Source of the DNA: Bacillota bacterium
GTDB taxonomy: Bacteria > Bacillota_I > Bacilli_A > RFN20 > CAG-826
Length of the DNA: 8,811 nucleotides
Assembly: GCA_003512585.1 (NCBI GenBank)
Contig: DOQE01000022.1
Location: 1 to 8,811, forward strand
Reading direction: 5' to 3'
Below, piece by piece: positions 1 to 6,530 of the stretch (its first letter is position 1; each line of letters opens with the position of its first letter). Below the pieces are notes generated by a model. That model did no database searches, was not told the DNA's origin, and saw nothing but the letters and a program-made list of their open reading frames with translations. Position numbers and translations under genes: made by a program.

Positions 1-44
1 CCTTTTTTATTTCATACCTATACTTAGGCTATCGAGGTGAGTTT

Positions 45-1292
45 ATGTTAGACAAAGAAGTTGAATATTTTTTAAATAGAGAAGAACAAAGACAAAATAA
101 TGGCATTGAGCTAATTGCCTCAGAGAATTATCCCTCTATTGAAGTTAGACAGGCTCAATCTTCCATCTTTACGGCAAAATATGCGGAAGGATACCCTGGA
201 CACAGATATTATGGTGGGTGTGAAAATGTTGATGCAGTAGAAAATATCGCTAGAGAAAGGCTGAAAAAATTGTTCAATGCCAGCTATGTTAACGTTCAGC
301 CTCATTCTGGATCGCAGGCAAATTTTGCTGCCTATCATTCCCTTCTTAATCCTGGTGATAAAGTACTTTCTTTGACTTTAAATGATGGGGGACATTTAAC
401 CCATGGCTCAAAAGTATCTTTTTCTTCCCATGATTATAATTTCGTTTTTTATCCATTAGGGGATAATGGCAAGCTCGATTACTCAATAATTAAAAGTAGG
501 CTAGACGAAGAAAATCCAAATTTGTTTTTGGCTGGTTATAGTGCCTACCCCTTCGATATAGATTTTAAGAAAATGAGGCAATTAATTGATGAGCATAATG
601 CCAAGGCAAAAATAAAGACTTTCTTTATGGTCGATATGGCTCATATTGCTGGCATTATTGCGGCGAAATTAATGCAAAACCCCGTTGAATATGCAGATAT
701 TGTTACTTCAACCACTCATAAAACCTTAAGAGGGCCAAGAGGTGGAATTATATTATCGAATAGATTAGATTTAGCTAAAAAAATAGACTCTTCAGTTTTC
801 CCTTATACTCAAGGCGGACCACTTGAACATGTTATAGCTGCTAAGGCAATTTGCTTTGGCGAAGATTTAAAACCTGAATTCGTGGCTTATATGAAAAACG
901 TGTTAGAAAACACTAGGATTGCTAGCAATGCTTTAGCTAAAGAGGGGGCGAAAGTATCAGGGAGCGAGAATCATTTATTCTTATTAGATGTTTTATCTTC
1001 GTATGGCTTAAATGGGAAACAAGCACAAGAAAGATTGGAAAGAATTGGGATAACTACAAATAAAAACATGATACACGGCGACACCCTTACCCCAAATTTA
1101 ACTAGCGGGCTTAGGATTGGTTTTGCGGCCGCAACTAGCAGGGGCTGTAATAAAAATGATGCCATAAAGGTTGCATCTTTAATCGATAGGGTATTAAAAG
1201 AAAAGAATGATGATTTTGATGCCCTTCCTTATAAAAATGAGGTCGCGGACATAGTGGCCAATTGGAAGGACGTTATGAAACTTGTTTATTAG
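45..1292 (+). CDS. glyA: Serine hydroxymethyltransferase
   Basis: This cytosolic PLP enzyme interconverts serine plus tetrahydrofolate with glycine plus 5,10-methylene-tetrahydrofolate and is the main source of one-carbon units for purine, thymidylate and methionine synthesis. The 415-residue product has the usual bacterial length and is collinear with the family. Visible signatures are ELIASEN near residues 22-28, YAEGYPGHRYYGG at 46-58, SGSQAN at 88-93, GGHLTHGS at 115-122, VDMAHIAGI at 196-204 (Asp197 should contact the pyridine nitrogen) and TSTTHKTLRGPRGG at 221-234, where Lys226 is the expected Schiff-base lysine. The ATG follows a good Shine-Dalgarno, GAGGTGA at 34-40. A TATACT at 19-24 could be a -10 box, but any -35 lies outside the window. 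The stop is TAG. lysS follows after 84 bases with no terminator between them, so the two may be co-transcribed. No truncation or missing catalytic residue is seen. Confidence 0.98.
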   Translation: MLDKEVEYFLNREEQRQNNGIELIASENYPSIEVRQAQSSIFTAKYAEGYPGHRYYGGCENVDAVENIARERLKKLFNASYVNVQPHSGSQANFAAYHSLLNPGDKVLSLTLNDGGHLTHGSKVSFSSHDYNFVFYPLGDNGKLDYSIIKSRLDEENPNLFLAGYSAYPFDIDFKKMRQLIDEHNAKAKIKTFFMVDMAHIAGIIAAKLMQNPVEYADIVTSTTHKTLRGPRGGIILSNRLDLAKKIDSSVFPYTQGGPLEHVIAAKAICFGEDLKPEFVAYMKNVLENTRIASNALAKEGAKVSGSENHLFLLDVLSSYGLNGKQAQERLERIGITTNKNMIHGDTLTPNLTSGLRIGFAAATSRGCNKNDAIKVASLIDRVLKEKNDDFDALPYKNEVADIVANWKDVMKLVY

Positions 1293-1376
1293 TCACTTTC
1301 ATTTTCTTCATTAAGCCTTTGTTTTATTTTATAGGGATTTAGAGTAGACTTATTTAGCGAGTTTTGAGGTTTTTAT

Positions 1377-2861
1377 ATGGAAGAAAAGCTAAATGATCAA
1401 GAACAAGTTAGGCTTGATAAATTACCTAAATATTTAGAATTGGGAGTTGATCCTTTCGGCTCTAGATATGATTGGAAAGACCAAATCAAGGATATTAGGG
1501 CAAAATATGGGGATTTATCAGTAGAAGAATTGAGCGAGAAAAACATTGAAGTCAATGTTGCCGGTCGTCTTATGGCCATTAGAAGAATGGGCAAGGCTAG
1601 TTTTGCCAATATAAAAGACGAATATGGTTCCATTCAAGTTTGGATTGGCATCAATGTAGTTGGCGAACACGATTATTCGGTTTTTAAACTAGCTGATTTA
1701 GGTGATATAGTCGGCATTAAAGGCATATTGATGAAATCAAGAACCGGTGAGTTAACTATTAAAGCCGAAAAATATACCCATATTACAAAATGTTTAAAAC
1801 CATTGCCAGAAAAGTTCCATGGTTTAACCGATACCGAAGATCGCTTTAGGAAACGTTACCTCGACATGATAATAAATGAAGACTCTAGAAGAGTTGCTTT
1901 AATGCGTCCGGCAATTATTAAGGAAATAAGGAATTTCTGTGATAACCTGGGGTTTGTAGAAGTAGAAACTCCTGTCCTTTCCCCAATTGCAGGTGGGGCG
2001 TCGGCTAGACCTTTTATTACTCATCACAATGCTTTAGATAAAGATTTTTATTTAAGAATAGCCACCGAATTGAATCTAAAGAAAGCCATGATTGGTGGGA
2101 TTGATAGGGTTTATGAAATTGGAAGAATCTTCCGTAATGAAGGTATTGATACCCGCCATAACCCTGAATTTACTACCATTGAGTTATATCAAGCTTATGG
2201 AGACTTAACCGATATGAGGCACTGGGTTGAAGGCTTATTCAAGGACATTGCCGAAAAAATAATCGGACAAGATATTATTACTTGGGGCGATATTCAAATC
2301 GATTTCTCAAAGCCATTTAAATGGATTTCCATGACTGAAGCCATTAAAGAAAAAACAGGTATCGATTTTACTAAGGAAATGAGTTTTGAAGAAGCCGTTG
2401 AATTAGCTAAAAAGCATAACGTCCCCCTTGAAAAGAGTTGGAATTCTACCGGATATATAATTCAAGCCTTCTTTGACGAATTCGTTGAAAAGACTTTAAT
2501 TCAACCTACATTCATCCATACTTATCCAATTGAGGTTTCTCCTCTTACTAAGAAAACCGAAGACCCACGCTTTGTTGATAGATTTGAATTCTTTATTGGC
2601 GGTTTTGAATTTGGGAACGCCTATAGCGAGTTAAACAATCCTTTTGATCAAATGGAAAGGTTTAAAGCCCAATTAGAAGCTAAAAATAGAGGCGATGAGG
2701 AGGCTAACGATATTGATTATTCCTTTATGGATGCTATGAAATATGGAATGCCTCCAGCTGGTGGAATAGGAGTTGGGATTGATAGACTTTGTATGCTTTT
2801 CACCAATACTCAAAATATTAGGGAAGTTCTATTGTTCCCGACAATGAAAGACGAAAAATAA
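1377..2861 (+). CDS. lysS: Lysyl-tRNA synthetase, class II
   Basis: The enzyme charges tRNA-Lys with lysine in the cytosol. At 494 residues it matches bacterial class II LysRS. An N-terminal OB-fold anticodon-binding domain covers about residues 55-140 (VNVAGRLMAIRRMGKASFANI). The catalytic domain carries motif 1 around 181-203 (FVEVETPVLSPIAGGASARPF), motif 2 around 250-270 (RIFRNEGIDTRHNPEFT) and motif 3 around 461-475 (AGGIGVGIDRLCMLF). The class I HIGH and KMSKS signatures are absent. The ATG is preceded by GAGG at 1366-1369 with 7-base spacing. The gene lies 84 bases after glyA and ends 16 bases before an intrinsic terminator, so it is the last gene of its transcript. The short gap before it has no room for a T-box, and I see no obvious strong promoter in it. 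Nothing suggests a pseudogene. Confidence 0.98.
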   Translation: MEEKLNDQEQVRLDKLPKYLELGVDPFGSRYDWKDQIKDIRAKYGDLSVEELSEKNIEVNVAGRLMAIRRMGKASFANIKDEYGSIQVWIGINVVGEHDYSVFKLADLGDIVGIKGILMKSRTGELTIKAEKYTHITKCLKPLPEKFHGLTDTEDRFRKRYLDMIINEDSRRVALMRPAIIKEIRNFCDNLGFVEVETPVLSPIAGGASARPFITHHNALDKDFYLRIATELNLKKAMIGGIDRVYEIGRIFRNEGIDTRHNPEFTTIELYQAYGDLTDMRHWVEGLFKDIAEKIIGQDIITWGDIQIDFSKPFKWISMTEAIKEKTGIDFTKEMSFEEAVELAKKHNVPLEKSWNSTGYIIQAFFDEFVEKTLIQPTFIHTYPIEVSPLTKKTEDPRFVDRFEFFIGGFEFGNAYSELNNPFDQMERFKAQLEAKNRGDEEANDIDYSFMDAMKYGMPPAGGIGVGIDRLCMLFTNTQNIREVLLFPTMKDEK

Positions 2862-2877
2862 CATTAAATGAATATTA

Positions 2878-2911
2878 ACGGGTGGCTTCGGAAAGAAATC
2901 ACCTGTTTTTT
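2878..2911 (+). terminator. Intrinsic terminator after lysS
   Basis: The arms ACGGGTG (2878-2884) and CACCTGT (2900-2906) pair over 7 positions with one G-U wobble. The T-tract runs 2906-2911. The loop contains CTTCGG. It sits just past the lysS stop and separates glyA-lysS from the NERD gene. Confidence 0.8.
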
Positions 2912-2920
2912 ATAAGCAAT

Positions 2921-2932
2921 ATTATCGATAAT
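2921..2932. promoter_or_regulatory. Perfect 12-bp palindrome in the NERD gene upstream region
   Basis: ATTATCGATAAT is a perfect 12-base palindrome, followed 4 bases later by a -10-like TATAAA at 2937-2942. I find no convincing -35 for that box. If the -10 is used, the palindrome would lie in the promoter spacer, a place where repressors or MerR-type activators bind. In A/T-rich DNA a 12-base palindrome can arise by chance, so this is only a candidate operator. Confidence 0.25.
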
Positions 2933-2992
2933 CGCATATAAATTGTTGAAAAATCATATGTTGATCGAACTGATTAGTTGGGGATAAATGCT

Positions 2993-3658
2993 ATGATCTT
3001 GATAATTGTTGTCGTAGTAATATTTGTACTATTTTTAGGGCTTGTCGCCTTTTTAAGAATTTTTTCCAAAAACGAAGATCATGATGGACGCGATGAATAC
3101 GAATCATCGAAATTTGGAGAAGTTGGTGAGAAATATGTAGCAAACGAATTGAACGAAATTGTTAAAAAATATGGTGGCTATTTATATAACAATTTTTGTT
3201 TTGAAGATGAGAAAGGATTTTCTTCTGAGATAGACCATATTTTAATTACAAAAGGTGGTGTCTTTGTAATTGAAACAAAAACGAACAAAGGAAAAATAAT
3301 TGGCAATGAAGATGATAAATTTTGGATATGTATAAAAAAGGATTATCAAGATGACAAGCAATTTAAAAATCCAATAATTCAAAACCAAGGCCATATTAAT
3401 CATTTAAGAAGGATGCTTAACCATAACCCACCTAAAATGATTTCGATGGTAATTTTTCCTATAGCGGACATTTCTTCTATCAATAGTCCTATTGTTCATA
3501 ATATGGGAAGTGCATTGTCTTTTATCGCTGATTTAACTATAAATAGTAAGAAATCGAGCGATTTTGCAAAGAACATAAACGAAAGAATTAAAAAAATCCA
3601 AGATAATTATTCCATTAGCAAAAAGAGACATCTTCAGAATATACACGATCATTTTTAA
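2993..3658 (+). CDS. Membrane-anchored NERD-domain protein (nuclease-related)
   Basis: The 221-residue product begins with a strongly hydrophobic helix (about residues 1-23) followed by a charged linker, so it is probably anchored by its N-terminus with the domain in the cytoplasm. A NERD domain covers about 40-155. FGEVGEKYVANEL (41-53) is the leading helix, SSEIDHILITKGGVFVIETK (77-96) is the core with Asp81, Glu94 and Lys96 in a PD-(D/E)XK-like arrangement, and NPIIQNQGHINHLRRML (126-142) is the trailing helix typical of the family. NERD proteins are predicted nucleases or nucleic-acid processing factors, and their substrates are mostly unknown. I chose ATG 2993 because GGGG at 2980-2983 lies 9 bases upstream. 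A TTG at 2978 would add five residues but has no ribosome binding site. The gene stands alone between two terminators and amid housekeeping genes, which suggests acquisition. Family confidence is high; no biological role can be assigned. Confidence 0.85.
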   Translation: MILIIVVVVIFVLFLGLVAFLRIFSKNEDHDGRDEYESSKFGEVGEKYVANELNEIVKKYGGYLYNNFCFEDEKGFSSEIDHILITKGGVFVIETKTNKGKIIGNEDDKFWICIKKDYQDDKQFKNPIIQNQGHINHLRRMLNHNPPKMISMVIFPIADISSINSPIVHNMGSALSFIADLTINSKKSSDFAKNINERIKKIQDNYSISKKRHLQNIHDHF

Positions 3659-3684
3659 ATGTCGTGTGAGCCTTTTTGCTTTTT
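3643..3684 (+). terminator. Probable terminator overlapping the NERD gene stop codon
   Basis: ACACGA (3643-3648) pairs with TCGTGT (3662-3667). After a bulged T, CATT (3650-3653) pairs with AATG (3658-3661) around a four-base loop. Two runs of five T follow at 3673-3677 and 3680-3684, offset by five bases from the stem. The stem includes the final codons of the NERD gene. The offset T-tract makes it less certain than the other terminators here. Confidence 0.5.
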
Positions 3685-3700
3685 GATTAGCAACTATATA

Positions 3701-3719
3701 TTAAGGCCTCTCGCCTTAA
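3701..3719. repeat. Inverted repeat (hairpin) upstream of the rpsF promoter
   Basis: TTAAGGC (3701-3707) and GCCTTAA (3713-3719) are perfect complementary arms around the loop CTCTC. No T-run follows on either strand, so it does not read as a terminator. It ends 20 bases before the -35 box of rpsF. Its arms nearly match those of the hairpin at 3775-3798 on the other side of the promoter. Confidence 0.5.
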
Positions 3720-3739
3720 CGGATGATAATTTCATTTCA

Positions 3740-3768
3740 TTGATTTATGCTTTATCTATCCTTATAAT
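3740..3768 (+). promoter_or_regulatory. Sigma-A-type promoter of rpsF-ssb-rpsR
   Basis: The -35 box TTGATT (3740-3745) and a perfect -10 box TATAAT (3763-3768) are separated by 17 bases, the optimal spacing. Transcription should start near 3775, giving a leader of about 95 bases before the rpsF ATG. This is the clearest promoter in the window. Confidence 0.8.
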
Positions 3769-3774
3769 ACTAAA

Positions 3775-3869
3775 GCCTTATTTAGAAGGACATAAGGCGC
3801 ACATGCTTCTATGGTCGCATAGAGCCATCTAAGGCGACCCGAAGACCGAATTTAGGAGGTGCAAGCAAG
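3775..3869 (+). promoter_or_regulatory. rpsF leader RNA, probable S6:S18 autoregulatory element
   Basis: The leader opens with a hairpin, GCCTTAT (3775-3781) with ATAAGGC (3792-3798). Next a long-range stem can form: GCAC (3799-3802) pairs with GTGC (3859-3862), a three-base bulge ATG follows, and CTTCTA (3806-3811) pairs with TAGGAG (3853-3858) with one wobble. This stem buries the entire rpsF Shine-Dalgarno AGGAGG (3854-3859). Inside it, GGTCGC (3813-3818) pairs with GCGACC (3834-3839), followed by CCGAAGACCGAA with two CCG triplets. A leader RNA upstream of rpsF that binds the S6:S18 complex through a stem and an unpaired CCG has been described in many bacteria. The position, CCG and buried ribosome site here fit it. 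The match is by eye, not by covariance model. Confidence 0.7.
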
Positions 3870-4157
3870 ATGGAAAAGTATGAAATCATGTACATCCTTT
3901 CCGCTACATTAGATGATGAAGCAAGAAAGGCTGAAATCGAGAAACTCCACGGAATCTTAACTTCTAATAAAACAACTATTAGAAACGTTAATGAGTGGGG
4001 ACTCCGTGACTTTGCCTATCCAATCAAAAAACAAACCAAAGGTTATTATGTAGTTTTAAAAGTAACTGCCGATGCTGCCGGTTTGAAAGAATTTGATCGT
4101 TTAGCAAGGCTCGACAACCAAGTCATCCGTTTTCTTATCACCGTTGATAAGGATTAA
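3870..4157 (+). CDS. rpsF: 30S ribosomal protein S6
   Basis: S6 binds S18 on the platform of the small ribosomal subunit. The 95-residue product is full length and starts with the family signature MEKYEIMYIL. It continues through NEWGLRDFAYPIKKQTKGYYVVLKV (about 40-66), a conserved strand and loop block, and ends RFLITVDKD. AGGAGG at 3854-3859 lies 10 bases before the ATG. This is the first gene of the rpsF-ssb-rpsR operon and is served by the strong promoter and structured leader upstream. S6 and S18, encoded at the two ends of this operon, are the expected ligands of that leader, so excess S6:S18 should lower expression of the operon. Nothing in the sequence looks unusual. Confidence 0.98.
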   Translation: MEKYEIMYILSATLDDEARKAEIEKLHGILTSNKTTIRNVNEWGLRDFAYPIKKQTKGYYVVLKVTADAAGLKEFDRLARLDNQVIRFLITVDKD

Positions 4158-4183
4158 CCAAAACTATTTAGGAGGACTTATTT

Positions 4184-4636
4184 ATGGTTAACAATGTCGT
4201 ATTAGTTGGTCGCTTAACTCGCGACCCTGAACTTCGTAAGACTACTTCTGGAATGAGCGTGGCTTCCTTCACCATTGCCGTAGATGATTCTAGAAAAGGT
4301 CCAAACGGAGAAAAAGTTACTATCTTCATGCCTGTTTCTCTTTTTGGAAAAGGCGCGGACACCGTTGTTAAATTTATTCGAAAAGGAAATTTAGTTGGGG
4401 TAGTCGGTAGATTAACTCAACGTAAATACGTTAGACGTAGCGATAATGTCGAAGTAACTTCAACTGAAATTGTTGCTACTAACGTTGAATTTATGGAATC
4501 AAAATCTAACAATGCTTCCGATTCTATGTATACCCAAGATGTCAATAGCAATGTTAGCCAACCCTCCCAACAAGTACAACAAGAAAGCAAAGACTTAGAT
4601 TCTATCGATATTGTCGATGATGATCTTCCGTTTTGA
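4184..4636 (+). CDS. ssb: Single-stranded DNA-binding protein
   Basis: SSB coats single-stranded DNA during replication, repair and recombination and recruits partner proteins through its tail. The 150-residue product has an OB fold over about residues 1-104, opening MVNNVVLVGRLTRDPELR. It includes VSLFGKGADTVVKFIRKG (51-68) and VGVVGRL (71-77). A polar Ser/Gln/Asn-rich linker spans about 105-140, and the canonical acidic tip DDDLPF closes the protein. The linker is short compared with E. coli SSB. The protein contains no tryptophan, so the stacking positions equivalent to Trp40, Trp54 and Trp88 of E. coli SSB must be filled by other residues. The Shine-Dalgarno AGGAGGA at 4170-4176 lies 7 bases before the ATG. 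The gene is 26 bases after rpsF and 18 before rpsR. It ends in TGA, which supports the standard genetic code. Confidence 0.97.
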   Translation: MVNNVVLVGRLTRDPELRKTTSGMSVASFTIAVDDSRKGPNGEKVTIFMPVSLFGKGADTVVKFIRKGNLVGVVGRLTQRKYVRRSDNVEVTSTEIVATNVEFMESKSNNASDSMYTQDVNSNVSQPSQQVQQESKDLDSIDIVDDDLPF

Positions 4637-4654
4637 TTTCTAGAAAGGATTTTT

Positions 4655-4879
4655 ATGGCTTTTAAGAAAATGCGTTCACGCCGTAAGGTTTGTTATTTCA
4701 AGAAGAACCATGTCAAATATGTAGACTATAAGGATGTCGAATTATTGCAAAGGTTCATTTCTTCTGATGGCAAAATTACTCCACGTGCAATAACTGGAAC
4801 TTCTGCCAAATATCAACGCCAACTCGCTGTCGCGATTAAAAATGCTCGCTTCATGGGTTTGCTTCCAGAAGTTAAGTAA
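4655..4879 (+). CDS. rpsR: 30S ribosomal protein S18
   Basis: S18 pairs with S6 on the small-subunit platform. The 74-residue product has the usual length and the family core: RRKVCYFKK near the N-terminus, YVDYKDVELLQRFIS at about 22-36, ITPRAITGTSAKYQRQLAVAIKNARFMGLLP to the end. It carries a single cysteine, so it lacks the multi-cysteine zinc-binding arrangement seen in some S18 paralogues. AGAAAGGA at 4642-4649 serves as ribosome binding site, 5 bases before the ATG. It is the last gene of the rpsF operon and is followed 14 bases later by a strong terminator. In many Bacillota gdpP and rplI lie further downstream; gdpP is indeed found here, but only after an intervening nuclease gene. 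Confidence 0.98.
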   Translation: MAFKKMRSRRKVCYFKKNHVKYVDYKDVELLQRFISSDGKITPRAITGTSAKYQRQLAVAIKNARFMGLLPEVK

Positions 4880-4893
4880 TAAATATCAATTAT

Positions 4894-4920
4894 GCCTCGT
4901 CTAATCGGCGAGGCTTTTTT
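4894..4920 (+). terminator. Intrinsic terminator after rpsR
   Basis: GCCTCGTC (4894-4901) pairs with GGCGAGGC (4907-4914) over 8 positions with one wobble, around a five-base loop, and six T follow directly (4915-4920). It closes the rpsF-ssb-rpsR operon. Confidence 0.9.
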
Positions 4921-4985
4921 AATGCATTTATGGCTTTATGAAGAAATTGGTGGTATCCTTTTTTGTTGGCGAGTTGCCATTTGTT

Positions 4986-6527
4986 ATGTTTAAGTATTTA
5001 AAAAGTAAGAAAGTATCGTTATTAATACTGCTAGGACTTGCCTTTTCTTCTTTTGGCTTAGCCTCTTTTAAAAGCAGTCAATTAAAAGAAGAGACACTTT
5101 CTTTGAATGCGTCTAGTGATCCTTGGGGTTCTATGGATACCTCTAAATATGGAGCTACTTTTCGCGATTTGCTTGCTGGAAAAATAAAAGCAAGCGGTAC
5201 TAGAACGATTAATTACAAGACGAACAATGATGTTTTGGCAAAGTCTGATGCGGCCTTAAATGGTGCTGGCATTATCCCTTTTTATCATCCCGACACGGAT
5301 TCGACCACGAATTGGAACAAAGAACATGTTTGGCCTGATTCTAGAGGCGCCGGAAAAACTGGTCCGGGCTCTGACCCTCAAATGCTTAGACCGGCTGACA
5401 AAAGCGAAAATAGCAGCAGGGGTAATTATTTTTATGGACCTAACGAATCTCGGCAATGGGATCCCTCTTCTTTTGGATATTACCAAGCTAGAGGTGAAGC
5501 AGCCAGGATAATTTTTTATGTTGCTACTAGATATGCAAGCAATGGACTAAGCCTTAGTAATAATCCAAATGATTCTTCTTCCATGAAGACCATGGGTACG
5601 TTACGTTATTTAGTTGATTGGAATAATGAATATCCTGTAACTAAGCAAGAAATAAGAAGAAACAATTATCTTCATAATGCTGGCTTTGCTAGAAACCCTT
5701 TTATAGATCATCCAGACTGGGTAAATTATATTTGGGATGCAAACGGATTAAGGAATACGCCATATAACGGTTCTAGTACTATAGATCCAAATATAAAATT
5801 GACTTTGAATAAAACATCCTTATCACTAGAACAAGGCGAGGTCGATTATTTAAATGTAACTATATCCGGGGCAGATGAGAAAACTTTGGTTTGGGACAAC
5901 GAATCTGACGATGTTATTTCCTTAACTAAAACAGATGATCCTAAAACTGTTAGGCTAGATGCTTTAAAAGAAGGAACTTCTACTGTTACTGTTTATTCTA
6001 GTGCTAACCCTTCAATTTATCTAACTTGCCAAATAAATGTCACGATTAAGCAGCAAACTTCTTTTGAATTAGAGGAAGGCTCAGTTTTATTTAAAGATAG
6101 TTTATTCGATTATAAGGGAGTTAGGGTTGACGGTTCTAATATCGTTATTTATCCACAAGGGTCTTTAACGTTAAAAAATGAAGAAAATAAAGAAATCAAT
6201 TTTATAGATTTAGAAGGGGACGGGTTAAGCGAATTGTCCTTTATTGCTGGTGAAAATATGACCAATTATTCCAATTATTTATTTGATGACGATGGAATGA
6301 ATTTACCAAACGTGAAATTTCTAAAGATAATAAATCATACCGATGGTGAGGCAGTATTAACTAATTTTTCAATTAAATACCTAGATCAAGATGGCATTAA
6401 AGAAAATAAAAACCCCGAAGTTTCTTCTGGGTGTAGCGGCTCGATTGTTGCCTCGTCTAGTTGCTGCGTGATTGTTTTGCTTTTTGCAGTTGTCTTGTTC
6501 GCGTTTAGAAAAAAGAGAGAAAATTAA
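4986..6527 (+). CDS. Exported endonuclease I-family nuclease with Ig-like domain and C-terminal membrane tail
   Basis: The 513-residue product has a signal peptide (about 1-28: basic MFKYLKSKK, then a hydrophobic stretch; no lipobox cysteine). An endonuclease I/NucM-type domain (about 50-255) follows. Its signature NKEHVWPDSRG (111-121) holds Glu113 and His114, the expected metal ligand and general base. MLRPADKSENSSRGNYFYG (133-151) holds Asn142, the second metal ligand, and GEAARIIFYVATRY (170-183) and RNPFIDHPDWVNYIW (236-250) are family blocks. A bacterial Ig-like (Big_2-type) domain lies at about 268-355. The C-terminus has GCSGS (482-486), a hydrophobic helix and the basic end RKKREN. 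Such nucleases degrade extracellular DNA without strong sequence preference; here the enzyme is probably held at the cell surface. An in-frame ATG at 4938 adds 16 residues, but it lacks a ribosome site and would spoil the signal peptide. For 4986 only a distant GGCGAG (4968-4973) is seen. Confidence 0.88.
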   Translation: MFKYLKSKKVSLLILLGLAFSSFGLASFKSSQLKEETLSLNASSDPWGSMDTSKYGATFRDLLAGKIKASGTRTINYKTNNDVLAKSDAALNGAGIIPFYHPDTDSTTNWNKEHVWPDSRGAGKTGPGSDPQMLRPADKSENSSRGNYFYGPNESRQWDPSSFGYYQARGEAARIIFYVATRYASNGLSLSNNPNDSSSMKTMGTLRYLVDWNNEYPVTKQEIRRNNYLHNAGFARNPFIDHPDWVNYIWDANGLRNTPYNGSSTIDPNIKLTLNKTSLSLEQGEVDYLNVTISGADEKTLVWDNESDDVISLTKTDDPKTVRLDALKEGTSTVTVYSSANPSIYLTCQINVTIKQQTSFELEEGSVLFKDSLFDYKGVRVDGSNIVIYPQGSLTLKNEENKEINFIDLEGDGLSELSFIAGENMTNYSNYLFDDDGMNLPNVKFLKIINHTDGEAVLTNFSIKYLDQDGIKENKNPEVSSGCSGSIVASSSCCVIVLLFAVVLFAFRKKREN

Positions 6528-6530
6528 TAT

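Noticed and set aside
1293..1376. Possible riboswitch, T-box or promoter between glyA and lysS
   Set aside because: The gap is only 84 bases and shows no hairpin, no T-box-like sequence and only poor promoter hexamers.
2958..2987. Nine-codon frame starting ATG TTG ATC just before the NERD gene, possible leader peptide
   Set aside because: It has no ribosome binding site and no repeated regulatory codons, and a frame this short is expected by chance.
3803..3832. Nine-codon frame inside the rpsF leader, with AGAAGGA 12 bases upstream
   Set aside because: The ATG falls in the bulge of the predicted regulatory stem and the spacing is too long. RNA structure explains the region better than a leader peptide.
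4938..4985. Upstream ATG of the nuclease gene as the true start
   Set aside because: The start lies 17 bases after the rpsR terminator T-tract without a ribosome site, and its extra residues place an acidic segment before an already complete signal peptide.
5260..5511. Plus-strand open frame of 83 codons in another frame of the nuclease gene
   Set aside because: It lies inside the catalytic domain coding region, whose own frame has clear family motifs.
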